Assembly (NCBI GenBank): GCA_963763015.1
Contig: CAVXML010000006.1
Location: 310,001-374,000, forward strand
Length of the DNA stretch: 64,000 nt
Direction: 5' to 3'
Source: Fodinibacter sp963763015
Lineage (GTDB): Bacteria > Actinomycetota > Actinomycetes > Actinomycetales > Dermatophilaceae
The first letter of the stretch is position 1, and each line of letters opens with the position of its first letter. Below are positions 44,917 to 53,032 of the stretch, one piece after another. The notes beneath the pieces were generated by a model. It was not told the origin of the DNA, did no database searches, and was given only the letters and a program-made list of their open reading frames with translations. Made by a program: the position numbers and the translations under genes.

Positions 44917-44940
44917 GCCCAGCCCCACCCTCCCCGCCTC

Positions 44941-45017
44941 CCCGACTTCGTCTGTCGGAGTGCCGGCGACACGCCGCTCCAGCGGCGGTTCGCAGCACGT
45001 TGACAGACGAAGTCGGG
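44941..45017. repeat. REP-like palindromic element, copy A
   Basis: Perfect 16-bp terminal inverted repeat: CCCGACTTCGTCTGTC at 44941-44956 and its reverse complement at 45002-45017. The centre includes a smaller CCGCT/AGCGG hairpin. The same terminal arms recur at 50844-50926 and 63714-63792. It lies 25 nt after the infB stop. Confidence 0.9.
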
Positions 45018-45138
45018 CAGCGGGGACGGATGGCGCACGACCGTGGATGCCGTCCGCTCGCCGTCCTGCACCGCCCGTCCAGCGTGCTCCGTCGGTGGAG
45101 CCGAGGTAGAGGATCACGCGCGGGCGGGCCCCTGACGC

Positions 45139-45187
45139 GGTTGTCCGCTCCGAACCGGGGATGTACACCCGTCCGGAGCGGACAACC
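45139..45187. repeat. Hairpin with 14-bp perfect arms
   Basis: GGTTGTCCGCTCCG (45139-45152) and its exact reverse complement (45174-45187) flank a 21-nt centre. It differs in sequence from the REP-like element nearby. It could be a terminator stem or another repeat family. Confidence 0.8.
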
Positions 45188-45325
45188 CCGTCATCCTCCG
45201 TGGCTCGCTCGCTCCGCACGGGCGTACCCCAGCGTCGCCCTGAGATCACGGACATCCGCCCGGCTCGCGCTCGACACCGTCATCCAGCCGGCTCGCGCTC
45301 GGGCCGGAGCCACAGCCCCGATCAC

Positions 45326-45331
45326 TACAGT
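45326..45331 (+). promoter_or_regulatory. -10-like TACAGT upstream of rbfA
   Basis: TACAGT lies 33 nt before the rbfA GTG, followed by an AAGGAGG ribosome site at 45354-45360. It suggests a separate promoter for rbfA-truB after the long gap. Confidence 0.45.
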
Positions 45332-45364
45332 GGTTTACCCGTCCCGACGAGCCAAGGAGGAGCC

Positions 45365-45874
45365 GTGGCCGACACCGCGCGCGCCCAGAAAGTCGCCGAC
45401 CGCATCAAGACGGTGACCGCCGAGAACCTCGACGCGATCGTCAAGGACCCGGACCTCGGCTTCGTCACGGTCACGGACGTCCGGGTCACCGGCGACCTCC
45501 AGCACGCCTCCCTCTTCTACACGGTCTTCGGGGATGAAGCGCAGCGGGCGACAACCGCCCGACTCCTCGAGGTGAACAAGGGCAAGCTCCGCTCCTTCGT
45601 CGGCAAGCAGCTCGGCATCCGGCTCACGCCGAGCCTGGAGTTCATCGCCGACGCCATCCCCGAGACCGCTGCACATCTCGAGGACCTCCTCAAGGAGGCC
45701 AAGGAGCGCGACGCCGAGGTCGCCCGCGCGGCGGCCGGTGCCCGGTACGCCGGCGACGCCGACCCCTATCGCAAGGACCGGGAGGACGAGCCGCCGGTCA
45801 GCAACGGCCGGGTACCCGTCCCCGACGACGCCGACGGACCGGCCCCCGAGGAGCCGGGTGACCAACCGCGCTGA
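45365..45874 (+). CDS. rbfA: Ribosome-binding factor A
   Basis: Cold-shock-linked 30S maturation factor. The 169-residue protein has the KH-like core: KVADRIKTVTAENLDAIVKDPDLG, then FVTVTDVRVTGDLQHASLFYTVFG and QLGIRLTPSLEFIADAIPE. After about residue 115 comes a charged, probably disordered tail common in actinobacteria. The GTG is chosen for its near-perfect AAGGAGG site 4 nt upstream. truB overlaps its last 17 nt. Confidence 0.95.
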   Translation: MADTARAQKVADRIKTVTAENLDAIVKDPDLGFVTVTDVRVTGDLQHASLFYTVFGDEAQRATTARLLEVNKGKLRSFVGKQLGIRLTPSLEFIADAIPETAAHLEDLLKEAKERDAEVARAAAGARYAGDADPYRKDREDEPPVSNGRVPVPDDADGPAPEEPGDQPR

Positions 45875-46817
45875 CGCCGGGTCCGGCAGCGCGACGCCGC
45901 ACGCGGCATCCACGCCCGACGGCCTGCTCGTCGTCGACAAACCCAAGGGCTGGACGAGCCACGACGTCGTCGCCCGGGCCCGCCGGCTCTGTGCGACACG
46001 GAAGGTCGGGCACGCCGGCACGCTCGACCCCATGGCCACGGGTGTGCTCGTGCTCGGCGTCGGCCGGGCGACCCGGTTACTCACCTTCCTGGTCGGCGCC
46101 GACAAGGACTACAGCGCGACCATCCGCCTCGGGCAGACCACGATCACCGACGACGCGGAGGGGGAGGTGACCTCGTCGCCCGGGGCCGCCGGTCTCGACC
46201 GGGCCGCGGTGGTCGACGCCACACTCGCGTTGACCGGTGTGATCGACCAGGTCCCGAGCGCGGTGAGCGCGATCAAGGTTCGCGGCGAGCGGTCCTACCA
46301 CCGGGTGCGCGCCGGCGAGGAGGTCGACCTGCCGGCCAGGCCCGTCACGGTCTCGCGCTTCGACGTCGGCGACGTACGCGCGTCGCAGGTCGACGGCATC
46401 GCGGTCCTGGACGTCGACGTGGTCGTCACCGTGTCGTCGGGCACGTACGTCCGCGCTCTCGCCCGCGACCTCGGAGCGGCGCTCGGAACCGGAGGTCACC
46501 TCGTCGCCCTGCGGCGAACCCGGGTCGGCGGCCTGGGGATCGAGCACGCGCACGCTCTCGCCGCACTCGAGGCGCGACAGGGTGAGCGGATGCCGGTCGT
46601 GCCACTCGCCGAGGCCGCCCGCGCCGTCTTCCCCGTGCGCGAGCTCGACGAGGCGCAGGCCCGCACGATCGGCTTCGGGCAGCGGCTGTCCTCGGCCGTT
46701 CCCGGCCGCAGCCACCCGGTGGCCGCCATGGGGCCGGACGGCACGCTCGTGGCGATCCTCGACGAATCGCGGCCGACGGCCCGCAGCCTCGTCGTGTTCG
46801 CCCCCTCGACTTCGTAG
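45858..46817 (+). CDS. truB: tRNA pseudouridine(55) synthase
   Basis: Isomerises U55 to pseudouridine in the T-loop of tRNAs. The 319-residue protein has the opening GLLVVDKPKGWTSHDVVARAR and the catalytic aspartate in HAGTLDPMATGVLVLGVGRATRL; QVPSAVSAIKVRGERSYHRVRAGEEV and SSGTYVRALARDLG are further TruB motifs. The GTG at 45858 overlaps rbfA by 17 nt. Its TAG stop forms the first half of the ribF -10-like hexamer. Confidence 0.95.
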   Translation: MTNRADAGSGSATPHAASTPDGLLVVDKPKGWTSHDVVARARRLCATRKVGHAGTLDPMATGVLVLGVGRATRLLTFLVGADKDYSATIRLGQTTITDDAEGEVTSSPGAAGLDRAAVVDATLALTGVIDQVPSAVSAIKVRGERSYHRVRAGEEVDLPARPVTVSRFDVGDVRASQVDGIAVLDVDVVVTVSSGTYVRALARDLGAALGTGGHLVALRRTRVGGLGIEHAHALAALEARQGERMPVVPLAEAARAVFPVRELDEAQARTIGFGQRLSSAVPGRSHPVAAMGPDGTLVAILDESRPTARSLVVFAPSTS

Positions 46818-46820
46818 AGT
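46815..46820 (+). promoter_or_regulatory. -10-like TAGAGT, leaderless start for ribF
   Basis: TAGAGT overlaps the truB stop codon and ends 7 nt before the ribF GTG at 46828. Confidence 0.5.
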
Positions 46821-46827
46821 GTTCCCC

Positions 46828-47790
46828 GTGCATCGCTGGACCGACCTGTCCCGGACCCCTGAGGCCCTGCGGCCCTGCGTCCTCACGCTCGGCAACTTCG
46901 ACGGCGTCCACCGCGGTCACCGGGCGGTGCTCACGGCCCTCGTCGAGGCCGGTCACCGGCTCGGGTTGCCTGCCGTCGCGATCACCTTCGACCCGCACCC
47001 TGCTCAGGTGCTCCGGCCCCACGAGGCACCCGAGCTCATCACGCCGGCCGAGCTGCGCGACGACCTCATCGCCGAGTGCGGGATCGACGGACTCCTCGTC
47101 CTGGACTTCACCCGGGAGTTCGCGGCCCAGACCCCCGAGGACTTCGTCCGCTCCGTCTTCGTCCGCGGTCTCGACGCCCGGTCGGTGGTGGTGGGCATGG
47201 ACACCCGCTTCGGGTACCGGAACGCGGGGGACGTCTCGACGCTGGCCGACCTCGGGGAACAGTTCGGCTTCGAGGTGGTCGCCCTCGACGACGTCGGCGA
47301 CGGCGAACGCTTCTCGTCCACGGTCGCGCGCCGGCACCTGCGGGCGGGGGAGGTCGCCGAGGCCGCCCGGATCCTCGGTCGCCCCCACCGCGTCGTCGGC
47401 ATCGTGGTCCACGGCAACCACCGCGGTCGCGCCTTGGGCTACCCGACGGCCAACCTCGCCACGGACTCCCTCGGCCTCGTCCCCCTCGAGGGCGTCTACG
47501 CCGGCTGGCTGACCCGGGTCGAGGCCCCTCCGAGGGACCCGGACCGCACGATGCCGGCCGCGATCAGCGTGGGGACCAACCCGACGTTCGACACCGATGA
47601 CCCCCGAACGGTCGAGGCCTACGTCCTCGACCGTGACGACCTCGAGCTGTACGACGAGAAGGTCATGGTGGAGTTCACCGCCCACATCCGCCCGACCCTG
47701 CGGTTCGACACCGTCGAGGACCTCACCACCGCCATGGCCCAGGACGTCGAGCGGTGTCGCGAGCTGCTGACCAAGATCGTCCCGGCCTGA
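46828..47790 (+). CDS. ribF: Bifunctional riboflavin kinase/FAD synthetase
   Basis: Makes FMN from riboflavin and FAD from FMN. The 320-residue protein has an N-terminal nucleotidyltransferase-like domain with LTLGNFDGVHRGHRAVL and ITFDPHPAQVL, and a C-terminal flavokinase domain with HGNHRGRALGYPTANLA and the catalytic glutamate in VEAYVLDRDDLELYDEKVMVEF. The GTG start is supported by the TAGAGT hexamer. The SEDS gene begins within its last codons. Confidence 0.96.
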   Translation: MHRWTDLSRTPEALRPCVLTLGNFDGVHRGHRAVLTALVEAGHRLGLPAVAITFDPHPAQVLRPHEAPELITPAELRDDLIAECGIDGLLVLDFTREFAAQTPEDFVRSVFVRGLDARSVVVGMDTRFGYRNAGDVSTLADLGEQFGFEVVALDDVGDGERFSSTVARRHLRAGEVAEAARILGRPHRVVGIVVHGNHRGRALGYPTANLATDSLGLVPLEGVYAGWLTRVEAPPRDPDRTMPAAISVGTNPTFDTDDPRTVEAYVLDRDDLELYDEKVMVEFTAHIRPTLRFDTVEDLTTAMAQDVERCRELLTKIVPA

Positions 47791-48884
47791 ACAGCTGGGC
47801 CCGCCACGACGTCGGGCTCTACCTCGCCGCCGGAGGGGCGTCTGTGGTCGGCTCTCTCCTCGTGTGGTCGGCCACGGCGCGCACCGACGGTGCGGCATAC
47901 CTGGTCCGTCACCTCGTCGCCGCGGGGCTGGGCGCCGGGCTCGCCGTGCTCGTGAGCCGCGCCGGCCAGTACCGGGTGAGGATGTCGGCACCGTGGGTGT
48001 ACGGCGGTTCGCTCCTCGCGCTGCTGGCGGTGCTGACGCCGCTCGGGCGCACCGTGAACGGGTCGCGGTCGTGGATCCCGCTGGTCGGCGGCTTCACCGT
48101 GCAGCCGGCCGAGGTCGCGAAGGTGGGTCTGTGCCTGGCGCTCGCGACGCTTCTGGCCACCCGCGTCGACCGGGGGCTCGCGCCCGGCCTGCGCGAGCTG
48201 CTGCTCGCGGCGCTCCTGGTGGCGCTGCCCGTCGTCCTCGTCCTGATGCAGCCGGACCTCGGTTCCGCCGGGGTCGTCCTCGCCCTCGGTGCCGTCGTCG
48301 TGGCGGTGGCCGGCGCCCCGCGCCGCTGGCTGGTCGGCGCCAGCCTGCTCGCAGCGGCCGTGGTGGTCCTCGTGCTCACGACTCCGGTTCTCACCGACTA
48401 CCAGCGCGACCGCATCACCTCCTTCGCCGACCCCTCCGCGGACCCCCAGGGCAGCGGCTACCAGACGCGGCAGGTCCGGCTCGCGATCGGCGCCGGAGGA
48501 CTGTGGGGGCGTGGCTTCATGGAGGGGGAGCGCACCCAGGGGGGTCTCGTGCCGTACCAGCTCAACGACTTCGTCTTCTCGGTGGCCGGCGAGGAGCTCG
48601 GGTTCGTGGGCGCCGGGGGGCTGATCGTGCTCCTGGCCTTCGTCGTGGTGCGGATCCTGGTCGTCGCGTCGCGGGCCGGGGACGGCTTCGGACGGCTCCT
48701 GGGAGTCGGGGTGGCGGCGTGGCTGGCGGTGCAGGTGGTGCAGAACGTCGGCATGAACCTCGGCCTTCTCCCGGTCACGGGGCTGCCGTTGCCCTTCGTG
48801 TCGTACGGGGGGTCCTCGATGGTGGTCTGCTGGGTGGCCGTGGGGCTCGTGGATGCCGCCCACGTCGAGGCGACCCGCCGGTAA
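47754..48884 (+). CDS. SEDS-family peptidoglycan glycosyltransferase (RodA/FtsW-like)
   Basis: A 376-residue membrane protein with about ten hydrophobic helices. Family hallmarks are GSRSWIPLVGGFTVQPAEVAKVGL, LVLMQPDLGSAGVVLALG with the catalytic-region Asp, NDFVFSVAGEELGFVGAGGL and the C-terminal GLPLPFVSYGGSSMVVCWVAVG. It polymerises lipid II with a partner class B PBP, which is not encoded here. RodA-like fits better than FtsW, because no division genes are nearby, but by eye this is tentative. The only usual start, GTG 47754, overlaps ribF by 37 nt. Confidence 0.85.
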   Translation: MSRAADQDRPGLNSWARHDVGLYLAAGGASVVGSLLVWSATARTDGAAYLVRHLVAAGLGAGLAVLVSRAGQYRVRMSAPWVYGGSLLALLAVLTPLGRTVNGSRSWIPLVGGFTVQPAEVAKVGLCLALATLLATRVDRGLAPGLRELLLAALLVALPVVLVLMQPDLGSAGVVLALGAVVVAVAGAPRRWLVGASLLAAAVVVLVLTTPVLTDYQRDRITSFADPSADPQGSGYQTRQVRLAIGAGGLWGRGFMEGERTQGGLVPYQLNDFVFSVAGEELGFVGAGGLIVLLAFVVVRILVVASRAGDGFGRLLGVGVAAWLAVQVVQNVGMNLGLLPVTGLPLPFVSYGGSSMVVCWVAVGLVDAAHVEATRR

Positions 48885-48958
48885 CAACCCGTTCCCTTGT
48901 GCAGGCCCGGTGTGACAGGATGCGCGCACAACGCCCCCAATGATGAGGACGATGCTCG

Positions 48959-50830
48959 ATGCTCACCGCTTCTCCCCAGATCCAATCCCCGGCCGACGAA
49001 CCTGTCGACCAGTCCGTCCTTGACAACGAGGCCCAGAGCGTCGGCCACCTGTTCCGGGACCGGGTGGCCGCCACGCCGGACCGGCCGGCCTACATGCACG
49101 CCGTCGTCTCCGAGTCCGGCGACGAGTGGGTGACCGTGACGTGGTCCGAGCTCGACGAGGTGGTCCGCGAGATCGGTGCCGGGCTCATCGCCCTCGGGGT
49201 CGAACCTGAGGACCGGGTGGCGATCGCGTCGAGCACGAGGTACGAGTGGGCCCTCGCGGACCTCGCCACGATGGTGGCCGGCGGCGCGACGACGACGATC
49301 TACCCGACGACCATGGCCGACGACGTGGCGTTCATCCTCTCCGACTCCGGGGCCAAGGTCGTCTTCGCGGAGAACGCCGAGCAGCTCGAGAAGCTCCGCT
49401 CGATCCACGGGAACACGCCGTCGGTGACCCGCGTGGTCGTGTTCGACGGCGCGGCCGACACCGACTCCTGGACGCTCACGCTCGAGGAGGTGCGCCAGCT
49501 CGGCCGGGAGTACCTCGCCGGTGACCCGGGGGCGATCGACGCGAGGATCGACGGCATCCGGCACGACCAGCTCGCGACGATCATCTACACCTCGGGGACG
49601 ACCGGACGCCCCAAGGGTGTCCGCCTGCGGCACAGCGCGTGGACCTACGAGGGCGCCGCGGTGGCCTCCACCAACATCCTCTCGGAGGACGACCTGCAGT
49701 ACCTCTGGCTCCCGCTCGCCCACGTCTTCGGCAAGGTGCTCCTGACCCTTCCGCTGCAGATCGGCTTCCCCACCGCAATCGACGGGCGGATCGACAAGAT
49801 CGTCGACAACCTCGCCGTCGTCAAGCCCACCTTCATGGGTGCCGCGCCACGCATCTTCGAGAAGGCCTACGGGCGCATCTCGACGATGATGCAGAGCGAG
49901 GGCGGCCCCAAGCACAAGCTCTTCGTCTGGGCGAGCGGCGTGGGTCGCGAGGTGAGCGAGCTTCGCGAGCAGGGGAAGAACCCCACCGGGCTGTTGGGAA
50001 TCAAGTACGCCATCGCCGACAAGGTGATCGGCACCAAGATCCGCGAGCGTTTCGGGGGACGGATCCGGTTCTTCATCTCCGGCTCGGCCGCACTCAACCA
50101 GGACGTCGCGCGGTGGTTCGACGCCATGGGGATGCAGATCCTCGAGGGCTACGGCATGACCGAGACGGCCGCGGCCTCGTTCGTCAACCGGCCACAGGGG
50201 TACCGCTACGGCAGCGTGGGCTGGCCGCTCCCGGCGACCGAGGTGCGGATCGCCGAGGACGGCGAGGTGCTCCTGCGCGGCCCCGGCAACATGGAGGGGT
50301 ACCACAACAACCCCGAGGCCACCGCCGAGACGATCGACTCCGAGGGGTGGCTGCACACCGGCGACATCGGCGAGCTCGACGACCGGGGTTTCCTGCGTAT
50401 CACCGACCGCAAGAAGGACCTGTTCAAGACCAGTGGTGGCAAGTACGTGGCCCCCTCGATCATCGAGTCGACCTTCAAGGGCCTGTGCCCCTACGCGAGC
50501 CAGCTCGTCGTGCACGGCGCAGACCGCAACTTCGTGTCGGCCCTGGTCACCCTCGACCCCGACGCCGTCCAGGGCTGGGCGGCCCAGAACGGCATGGAGG
50601 GGGCGTCGTACGAGGAGATCGTCTCCTCGCCCGCCTGCCGTGAGATGGTCGAGGGCTACGTCGACCAGCTCAACCAGAACCTCAACCGCTGGGAGACGAT
50701 CAAGAAGTTCACGATCCTCGACACCGACCTCACGGTGGAAGAGGGTGAGCTCACGCCCAGCCTGAAGCTGAAGCGCAAGGTGGTCGCGGAGAAGTACAAG
50801 GACCACCTCGACGCGCACTACACCGCCTGA
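48959..50830 (+). CDS. Long-chain fatty acid-CoA ligase (AMP-forming)
   Basis: A 623-residue ANL-superfamily enzyme that activates fatty acids to acyl-CoA. The P-loop is IIYTSGTTGRPKGVRL (about residues 208-223), the adenine motif EGYGMTETAA, and the hinge/catalytic segment ITDRKKDLFKTSGGKYVAPSIIES with its essential C-terminal lysine region (SLKLKRKVVAEKY). Length and layout match the actinobacterial FadD15-type long-chain ligases rather than short-chain ACS. The ATG is preceded by GAGGA. It is followed by REP-like copy B and convergent pcm. Confidence 0.9.
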   Translation: MLTASPQIQSPADEPVDQSVLDNEAQSVGHLFRDRVAATPDRPAYMHAVVSESGDEWVTVTWSELDEVVREIGAGLIALGVEPEDRVAIASSTRYEWALADLATMVAGGATTTIYPTTMADDVAFILSDSGAKVVFAENAEQLEKLRSIHGNTPSVTRVVVFDGAADTDSWTLTLEEVRQLGREYLAGDPGAIDARIDGIRHDQLATIIYTSGTTGRPKGVRLRHSAWTYEGAAVASTNILSEDDLQYLWLPLAHVFGKVLLTLPLQIGFPTAIDGRIDKIVDNLAVVKPTFMGAAPRIFEKAYGRISTMMQSEGGPKHKLFVWASGVGREVSELREQGKNPTGLLGIKYAIADKVIGTKIRERFGGRIRFFISGSAALNQDVARWFDAMGMQILEGYGMTETAAASFVNRPQGYRYGSVGWPLPATEVRIAEDGEVLLRGPGNMEGYHNNPEATAETIDSEGWLHTGDIGELDDRGFLRITDRKKDLFKTSGGKYVAPSIIESTFKGLCPYASQLVVHGADRNFVSALVTLDPDAVQGWAAQNGMEGASYEEIVSSPACREMVEGYVDQLNQNLNRWETIKKFTILDTDLTVEEGELTPSLKLKRKVVAEKYKDHLDAHYTA

Positions 50831-50843
50831 CCCTCGCGTCCGA

Positions 50844-50926
50844 CTCCCCGACTTCGTCTGTCGGGGTGCCACGACACGCCGCAGCGGCGGCGTGTCGGCA
50901 CCCATCTGACAGACGAAGTCGGGGAG
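50844..50926. repeat. REP-like palindromic element, copy B (most complete)
   Basis: Perfect 19-bp terminal arms: CTCCCCGACTTCGTCTGTC (50844-50862) and its reverse complement (50908-50926). The inner part also pairs (GGGTGCC with GGCACCC, and CGACACGCC with GGCGTGTCG), giving an almost continuous hairpin with a small loop. It lies between convergent genes, 14 nt after the acyl-CoA ligase stop and 19 nt from the end of pcm, where it could terminate both transcripts. Confidence 0.92.
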
Positions 50927-50945
50927 GACCCGGAGGGGTGAGGCG

Positions 50946-51533
50946 TCAGTCGGTGATCAGCGGCACGAACCGGTAGGCCCCGTGGGTGCTCACCCTGCGC
51001 CCACCCTCGGCTGTCTCGTCGCGCTGCACCCGCAGCATCCGCCCGCCGACCGGCGCCACGAGGATGCCGTCCGGCCGCAGCTGGGCGACGAGCTCCTCCG
51101 GCAGGGTCCTTGCCATGGCCGAGACGAGGATCCGGTCGAAGGGCGCCTCGTCGGGCGCCCCGAGCACCCCCGGCGCCGCCGCGCGGATGCGAGCCCACGG
51201 CATCCGCTCGGCAGCAACGGCAGCCGAGCCCGACACCACGAGATCCGGCACGCGCTCCACCCCGAGGACAGACCCGGTCGGGCCCACGAGCTCGGCCAGC
51301 AGCGCGGTGGTCCAGCCCGAGCCCGAACCGACGTCGAGGACCCGGTGCCCGGGGCCGACGTCGAGGAGCTCGATCATCGCGAGCACGGTGCTCGGCTGGC
51401 TGTTCGTCTGGCCGTGCCCGATGTCGAGGGGGCCGTCGTGGCGGGCCCTCCGCCGGACCGCTCGGGGGAGGAACCGCTCGCGAGGGTGGGCCGCCATCGC
51501 GGCCTGCACGCGCTCCCGGCCCGCCACGCTCAC
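50946..51533 (-). CDS. pcm: Protein-L-isoaspartate O-methyltransferase
   Basis: A 195-residue SAM-dependent methyltransferase that starts repair of isoaspartyl residues. Residues HPRERFLPRAVRRRA and GQTNSQPSTVLAMIELLDVG are typical of the family, followed by SAM motif I VLDVGSGSGWTTALLAELVG and LPEELVAQLRPDGILVAPVGG. The usual GxTISQPxxV segment reads GQTNSQPSTV here. Some actinobacterial homologues have unclear substrates. The GTG at 51533 overlaps the flavoprotein stop (GTGA), so they form one operon. Confidence 0.85.
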   Translation of the reverse strand: MSVAGRERVQAAMAAHPRERFLPRAVRRRARHDGPLDIGHGQTNSQPSTVLAMIELLDVGPGHRVLDVGSGSGWTTALLAELVGPTGSVLGVERVPDLVVSGSAAVAAERMPWARIRAAAPGVLGAPDEAPFDRILVSAMARTLPEELVAQLRPDGILVAPVGGRMLRVQRDETAEGGRRVSTHGAYRFVPLITD

Positions 51534-52909
51534 CCCGCCAGGTCTGCCAGGGCGGTCTCGACCGCACGGGTGAAGGTCGGGTACGCGAGGGGCATCGCCC
51601 GCAGGGTGGTCGTCGGGATGCGCGCGTGCACCGCCGTCGCCAGCATCGAGAGCACCTCCCCGCCCATGGGTCCCACCGAGGTCGCCCCGACCAGGTGGCC
51701 CGCGGTGCGGTCCTCGACGAGCTTGATGACGCCCCTCCCTCCGGGCCCGTGGATCCAGCCGCGCGTCGAGGCGGCCAGGGGTGCGCAGCCCACGGCGACC
51801 TCGACCCCTGCCTCGCGGGCCCGCTCCTCCGTCATCCCGACCGAGCCGACCTCGGGGTCCGTGTAGGTCACCCGGGGCACCGCGTGGTACTCCGCCGGGG
51901 AACCGTCGCGCCCGAGGACGTCGCGCAGGGCGACCGCCGCCTGGTACATCGACACGTGCGTGAACGCCCCCTTCCCCGTGATGTCGCCGATCGCCCAGAG
52001 GCGGTTCCCGGCGCGCATCCGCTCGTCGGTGTCGACGGCATGCGATGACGGGTCCAGTCCCACGGAGTCGAGCCCGATGTCGCTGAGGTTGGGTCGTCGT
52101 CCGGCCGCCACGAGGAGCTCGTCGGCGACCACCTCCCGCGCGTCGCCGCCGGCGTCCGTCACCTCGAGGGTGAACGAGCCCGCTGCGTGCCGCACCGAGT
52201 GCACGGACGCGCCGGCCAGCACCTCGACACCGTCCTCGCCGAGGGCCTCGGCCACGACGTCGGACGCCTCGGGCTCCTCGGCCGCGAGGATGCGCGGTGC
52301 CGCCTCGACGAGCGTGACCCGCGTCCCGAACCTCGCGAACGCCTGGGCCAGCTCGACGCCGATCGCTCCGCCGCCCACGACGACCATGGATGCCGGGAGC
52401 CGCGGCGTGGCGAGCGCCTCCCGGTTCGTCCAGTACGGGGTGTCCTCGAGGCCGTCCACCGGGGGAGCGGAGGGAGTGGTGCCGGTGTTGAGCACGACCC
52501 CACGGGCAGCGGTGTAGCGGGTGCCGTCGACCTCGACCACGCCCGGGGCCGTGAGTCGGCCATGGCCGCGCACGAAGTGCACGCCCGCCTTCTCGAGACG
52601 CTCGACCGCCACTCGGTCGTCCCAGTCGTCGGTCGCCTCGTCCCGGATGCGCCGGTGGACGGCACCCCAGTCGAGCACGACGTCGGCGTCGCCGGCCAGC
52701 ATGGCCACCCGGCGCGCCTCGGCCACGGTGTTCGCGGCCCGGATGGCCATCTTCGAGGGGACGCATCCGTAGTAGGGGCACTCCCCTCCCACGAGCCGCT
52801 CGTCGATCCCGACGACCGACAGGCCGGCCCGAGCCGCCTCGGTCGCGAGGTGCTCGCCGCCGGGTCCGAGCCCGAGGACGACGAGGTCGACGGTGCGATC
52901 GCTGTTCAT
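51530..52909 (-). CDS. Pyridine nucleotide-disulfide oxidoreductase (class I, mercuric-reductase-like)
   Basis: A 459-residue flavoprotein. It has an FAD motif at the N-terminus (LVVLGLGPGGEHLATEAARAG), the redox disulfide CPYYGC in GGECPYYGCVPSK, an NAD(P) motif MVVVGGGAIGVELAQAFARFG, and an FAD-closing segment LWAIGDITGKGAFTHV. The CPYYGC spacing (C-x4-C) matches lipoamide dehydrogenase and mercuric reductase, but the sequence between the cysteines is atypical and the C-terminal His-Glu dyad of lipoamide dehydrogenase is not seen (LAYPTFTRAVETALADLAG). The substrate is therefore unknown. The ATG is near a divergent gap with the radical SAM gene. Confidence 0.85.
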   Translation of the reverse strand: MNSDRTVDLVVLGLGPGGEHLATEAARAGLSVVGIDERLVGGECPYYGCVPSKMAIRAANTVAEARRVAMLAGDADVVLDWGAVHRRIRDEATDDWDDRVAVERLEKAGVHFVRGHGRLTAPGVVEVDGTRYTAARGVVLNTGTTPSAPPVDGLEDTPYWTNREALATPRLPASMVVVGGGAIGVELAQAFARFGTRVTLVEAAPRILAAEEPEASDVVAEALGEDGVEVLAGASVHSVRHAAGSFTLEVTDAGGDAREVVADELLVAAGRRPNLSDIGLDSVGLDPSSHAVDTDERMRAGNRLWAIGDITGKGAFTHVSMYQAAVALRDVLGRDGSPAEYHAVPRVTYTDPEVGSVGMTEERAREAGVEVAVGCAPLAASTRGWIHGPGGRGVIKLVEDRTAGHLVGATSVGPMGGEVLSMLATAVHARIPTTTLRAMPLAYPTFTRAVETALADLAG

Positions 52910-52997
52910 GGGGCTAGCCAAACACGCGCGCACGTCGTGCGTCAGCCCACCGCGCCCCGCCGATTTCCGTCGACCCGGTCGAGCGAGCGTGCGGGGT

Positions 52998-53026
52998 TTG
53001 GGGCACATGTCCGAGCCACATACCCT
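52998..53026 (+). promoter_or_regulatory. Promoter (TTGGGG-17-TACCCT) with leaderless start for TIGR03960
   Basis: TTGGGG (52998-53003) and TACCCT (53021-53026) are 17 nt apart, and TACCCT ends 6 nt before the ATG at 53033. It is one of the best-formed examples of the recurring pattern. Confidence 0.55.
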
Positions 53027-53032
53027 TGGTGG

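Larger units (their letters stand above)
44917..45364. other. 448-bp intergenic region between infB and rbfA
   Basis: No gene is supported here. It holds REP-like element copy A (44941-45017), a 14-bp-arm hairpin (45139-45187), two 14-bp direct repeats of CCGGCTCGCGCTCG (45260-45273 and 45288-45301) and a promoter-like TACAGT (45326-45331) for rbfA. It is the longest non-coding stretch in the window. Confidence 0.8.

Noticed and set aside
40324..45255. A 1643-codon open frame on the minus strand across nusA and infB
   Set aside because: It is antisense to well-recognised genes, is dominated by Arg/Gly/Asp/Val low complexity, and has no domain. In DNA this GC-rich, stops are rare in the antisense frames.
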